Positions 6,353 through 8,598 of a DNA stretch of 8,598 nt are shown piece after piece; position 1 is the first letter of the stretch, and the number at the start of each line of letters is the position of its first letter. Below the pieces are notes generated by a model. The model was not told the DNA's origin. It saw only the letters and a program-made list of their open reading frames with translations, and searched no databases. The stretch is from assembly GCA_003224135.1 (NCBI GenBank), contig QHYO01000260.1, positions 10,604 to 19,201 on the forward strand, written 5' to 3'. Source of the stretch: Acidobacteriota bacterium (GTDB lineage Bacteria; Acidobacteriota; Terriglobia; Acidiferrales; UBA7541). The translations under genes were made by a program, and so were the position numbers.

Positions 6353-7258
6353 TCAATTCGGTTTGGCAGCGAAAGCACCTTCGAGCGCGCGAAAGTCCGC
6401 AATCAGCTCTTTCAAACTTGCGCCCGGCACCGTCTTGTTCTCGATATAGGGCCGCGATATTGGAATCGTGCCAACCGGATTTTCAAGAAGCTTTAGAGCG
6501 TCGTTCGGCGATATCTCCTGGTACCGGTAAGATCGACCGTTGACTTCAATCAAGCGTGGCGGCAACTGGATGGCCGACGCCTCAATCGATGCCGCTCCTT
6601 TGAATTCCCAGATCGAATCTCGCTCGTAGGTCAACAGAAAAACGCAAAGCGCAGCGTCCATCGCGTGCGCAATCTCTTCGATGGAACGCTGGCAAATGAG
6701 CAGTGGCACATAACACGCTTCACATCCCTGGGGAACGGTGGCGAGAAAAAGATAATAGGCGTGCCTGTATGGGACACGACCCCTCGCGTTCGAAGCAGTA
6801 CCCGAATTCGGCGCCGCAACAATATTTTGCGAAGAGCCTGAAAGATGGACAACAGCAGCAGCCGGCGACGAGTACTGGACGAGTCCGATCGTACGTACCC
6901 TGCTCAATACCGCGTTTCCACGATCGACATACTTTACTTCGCCCGCGAGTTCCACCGCGTTGCCATCGTAACCGTTATACGCGTTAGAGGCTGTTCCGGG
7001 GCGCGTCGTAAACGTCACTTGAACGATTGCCTCGCCTCGAATCTCCGGGCCATTCTCAGGTTTCAAAATCCACAACGTTCCTGCCAGACCATTCCGATGG
7101 AGTAAGCCGCGAGCCACGATGACGTTGGCATTTGAAATTTCTGCAGCTGAAGCGGCAGGCACGGCACCAGACTGCGCACCCGCCCTAATACTTGCGGCTT
7201 GCAGGAGGAGAACGATCGACAACGAAGCGCGAGGAACGAAAGCTGCGAAACTCTTCAT
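6353..7258 (-). CDS. Exported protein of unknown function
   Basis: This 301-residue protein begins with a signal peptide (MKSFAAFVPR, then SLSIVLLLQAAS; cleavage likely near AGA at residues 26-28). The rest is predicted soluble and strand-rich, and I recognise no family. It has four cysteines, C179, C182, C189 and C205, in the pattern C-x2-C-x6-C-x15-C within residues 178-205, which could form disulfides outside the cytoplasm or bind a metal. A helical tail (ASLKELIADFRALEGAFA) ends the protein. The ATG at 7258-7256 is preferred over the in-frame GTG at 7285 because GGAG lies 8 nt before it and Met-Lys-Ser starts a normal signal peptide. The gene converges on the kinase gene (63 bp between stops) and diverges from the acyltransferase. 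No partner gene hints at function. Confidence 0.8.
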   Translation of the reverse strand: MKSFAAFVPRASLSIVLLLQAASIRAGAQSGAVPAASAAEISNANVIVARGLLHRNGLAGTLWILKPENGPEIRGEAIVQVTFTTRPGTASNAYNGYDGNAVELAGEVKYVDRGNAVLSRVRTIGLVQYSSPAAAVVHLSGSSQNIVAAPNSGTASNARGRVPYRHAYYLFLATVPQGCEACYVPLLICQRSIEEIAHAMDAALCVFLLTYERDSIWEFKGAASIEASAIQLPPRLIEVNGRSYRYQEISPNDALKLLENPVGTIPISRPYIENKTVPGASLKELIADFRALEGAFAAKPN

Positions 7259-7478
7259 CAGGAATTCTCCAGTCTGAAGGAACACCTGGCGGTTCAGCTA
7301 AGGCATTATCGTACCTTTGCTGGTCAACCGCGATAGCGACACAACTGGCCAACGAAAGGAAGGCGTCATCCCGCCTTTTTCCTGCTTCTTAAGACCGTTC
7401 CCGCAACACGGTTGCCGGTTACCAAACGCCTCCTCGCACGATCGCAGCCGCTCGGCGTCCGATCATGCAAAATGACTT
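7259..7478. other. Divergent intergenic region with a terminator-like hairpin
   Basis: This 220-bp non-coding region lies between the start of the minus-strand exported protein and the start of the acyltransferase. AAGGCG (7360-7365) pairs with CGCCTT (7372-7377) around a 6-nt loop and is followed by TTT, so T7376-T7380 is a run of five. On the plus strand this looks like an intrinsic terminator although no plus-strand gene precedes it. On the minus strand the same hairpin is followed by CCTTTC. A GATAAT -10-like hexamer (minus, 7310-7305) and a TTGACC (minus, 7327-7322) are present but only 11 bp apart, too close to work as a pair. Confidence 0.45.
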
Positions 7479-8598
7479 GTGACTTCCTTTGCGTCCACAA
7501 GCTCCGTCCTCCGCGGCTCGCGCATCGATGGCGTGGATCTGCTTCGCGGACTTGCAATCTTTTTCGTGTTGATGAACCACGTCAATGTGCGCCTGCTCAT
7601 TGCAAAAATCCCGTATGCCGCTGGCTTGCCACGTCAGCTCGTCGGCGCGCTCGTCTGGAACGGCCAGCCCGGCGTACAGATTTTCTTCGCCGTATCCGGA
7701 TTTCTGATCACGTCAACCGCTTTGCGGCGCTGGGGACCCCTTCCAAAAATCAGCTTGCGCGGCTTCTACCTTATGCGGTTCGCGCGCATCGCTCCATTGC
7801 TTTTACTTTTGCTCGCTATTCTCAGCGCCCTTCATCTTGCCAATCTGGGAGATTTTGTCGTTTCGGCGAAAACGGGCGGCATCGGACGGGCGTTATTGGC
7901 GGCTCTCACTTTCCACGTCAATGTCCTCGAAGCGCGCCGCGGTTACTTGCCGGGCAATTGGGATATCCTGTGGTCCCTTTCGGTCGAAGAGATGTTCTAC
8001 CTCTTTTTTCCGATCGTCAGCAGGATTTTCAGCCGCGGAGGCTCGCTGATTATTCTCCTCGCGGGTTTTGTTACAGCCGGTCCTTTCGCAAGAACCGTGC
8101 TTGCGCACGGAAATGAACTCTGGCACGAATACTCCTATCTCGGTGGTATGGATGCTATCGCTCTCGGATGCCTCACTGCGCTTGCTGCGTCACGATTTCC
8201 GCTTTCGCGCAGAGCTCTTCGCGGACTTGCGTTCGCCGGCTTAGCGCTCTTAATTTTCATTCTGTGTTTTCCTGCTCAGCCCGCAAACCTCGCCCTTGAG
8301 CGTAGTGGGCTGGACATGACCCTTCTCGCTATCGGTTCCTGCATGCTCATCGCCGCCGCATCTCAGAGCAACTGGAGAAGTCCTCGCATTCTCGGTCCTC
8401 TTCTGCTGCTTGGCCAACGAAGCTATGAGGTCTATCTCACCCACATGTTTATCGTCTTCGCGCTGTTCCATATTTTCCTCCTCGCAGGAAAGCCCCTCGC
8501 CGGGGTTCCGTTTCTCTTCATGGCCGTCATCGTCCTCGCGGCTCTGTTTGGAGAACTCGTTGCCCGCTCGTACTCCGATCCGCTGAATCGCATGATCC
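7479..8598 (+). CDS. Acyltransferase-3 family membrane protein (OafA/YrhL-like), 3' end cut by window
   Basis: The reading frame is open from GTG 7479 to the right edge, giving 373 codons. It is a multipass membrane acyltransferase of the OafA/YrhL type, which transfers acyl (usually acetyl) groups to sugars of surface polysaccharide, lipopolysaccharide or peptidoglycan, or to other envelope substrates. Diagnostic features are the R-x10-H motif (R23 to H34 in DLLRGLAIFFVLMNH), PGVQIFFAVSGFLIT (64-78), WSLSVEEMFY (165-174) and, near the end, GQRSYEVYLTH. Hydrophobic segments follow throughout. Family members are often about 350-400 residues, so little is probably missing. GTG 7479 is chosen because an in-frame TGA lies at 7473-7475 and the next start codon (GTG 7533) falls within the first conserved motif. 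No Shine-Dalgarno is visible. The acceptor substrate cannot be predicted, since no polysaccharide genes are in the window. Confidence 0.9.
   Translation, partial: MTSFASTSSVLRGSRIDGVDLLRGLAIFFVLMNHVNVRLLIAKIPYAAGLPRQLVGALVWNGQPGVQIFFAVSGFLITSTALRRWGPLPKISLRGFYLMRFARIAPLLLLLLAILSALHLANLGDFVVSAKTGGIGRALLAALTFHVNVLEARRGYLPGNWDILWSLSVEEMFYLFFPIVSRIFSRGGSLIILLAGFVTAGPFARTVLAHGNELWHEYSYLGGMDAIALGCLTALAASRFPLSRRALRGLAFAGLALLIFILCFPAQPANLALERSGLDMTLLAIGSCMLIAAASQSNWRSPRILGPLLLLGQRSYEVYLTHMFIVFALFHIFLLAGKPLAGVPFLFMAVIVLAALFGELVARSYSDPLNRMI

Noticed and set aside
7305..7327. TTGACC and GATAAT as a promoter of the minus-strand exported protein
   Set aside because: Each hexamer is good alone but they are 11 bp apart, too close for sigma-70 recognition; the -35 at the proper distance is poor.
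7412..8116. 234-residue plus-strand frame starting at ATG 7412
   Set aside because: It is out of frame with the acyltransferase, whose conserved motifs run throughout; the alternative is Arg/Ser/Pro-rich shadow sequence.
1..8598. CRISPR array, tRNA, rRNA, insertion sequence, phage or defence genes
   Set aside because: No regularly spaced direct repeats, no tRNA-like cloverleaf, no transposase or integrase motifs and no recognisable defence domains were seen on either strand.

Overview
The window looks like chromosomal DNA from a soil-type bacterium, most likely an Acidobacteriota (Terriglobia-like) genome. This is inferred from the moderately GC-rich sequence, a large transmembrane Ser/Thr kinase with a TPR tail of the kind very common in that phylum, many exported proteins of unknown function, and promoters of the TTGAC-N17-TACAAC type. 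No 16S rRNA or other decisive marker is present, so the assignment is tentative.

Layout from left to right. Positions 1-44 (minus) hold the first 14 codons of a gene that is probably pnp (polynucleotide phosphorylase). It lies downstream of rpsO (ribosomal protein S15, minus, 281-541), as in the classic rpsO-pnp operon. The 236 bp between them is packed with inverted repeats. On the plus strand follow a Tat-exported SRPBCC/AHSA1-like protein (773-1339) and a DUF2306-type multipass membrane protein (1387-2106), perhaps one transcription unit. A 212-bp regulatory stretch comes next, with a strong candidate promoter and a 21-bp palindrome. It precedes an exported protein built from two copies of one domain (2319-3179), which ends in a clear hairpin terminator.

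A 984-residue membrane Ser/Thr kinase with a TPR-rich C-terminal half (3335-6289) follows. A promoter abuts its start so closely that the mRNA may be leaderless. Converging on it from the minus strand is an exported protein of unknown function (6353-7258). Finally, a plus-strand acyltransferase-3 (OafA/YrhL-like) membrane protein starts at GTG 7479 and runs off the right edge.

Apart from rpsO-pnp, which couples translation and RNA decay, the genes do not form one obvious pathway. Most are envelope-located (exported, integral membrane or signalling) and look like ordinary lineage-specific chromosome content. I see no transposase, integrase, CRISPR array, tRNA, rRNA, phage gene or recognisable defence system. 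The points most worth a second look are the structured rpsO-pnp spacer, the palindrome and promoter before the duplicated-domain protein, that protein's internal duplication, and the kinase start.
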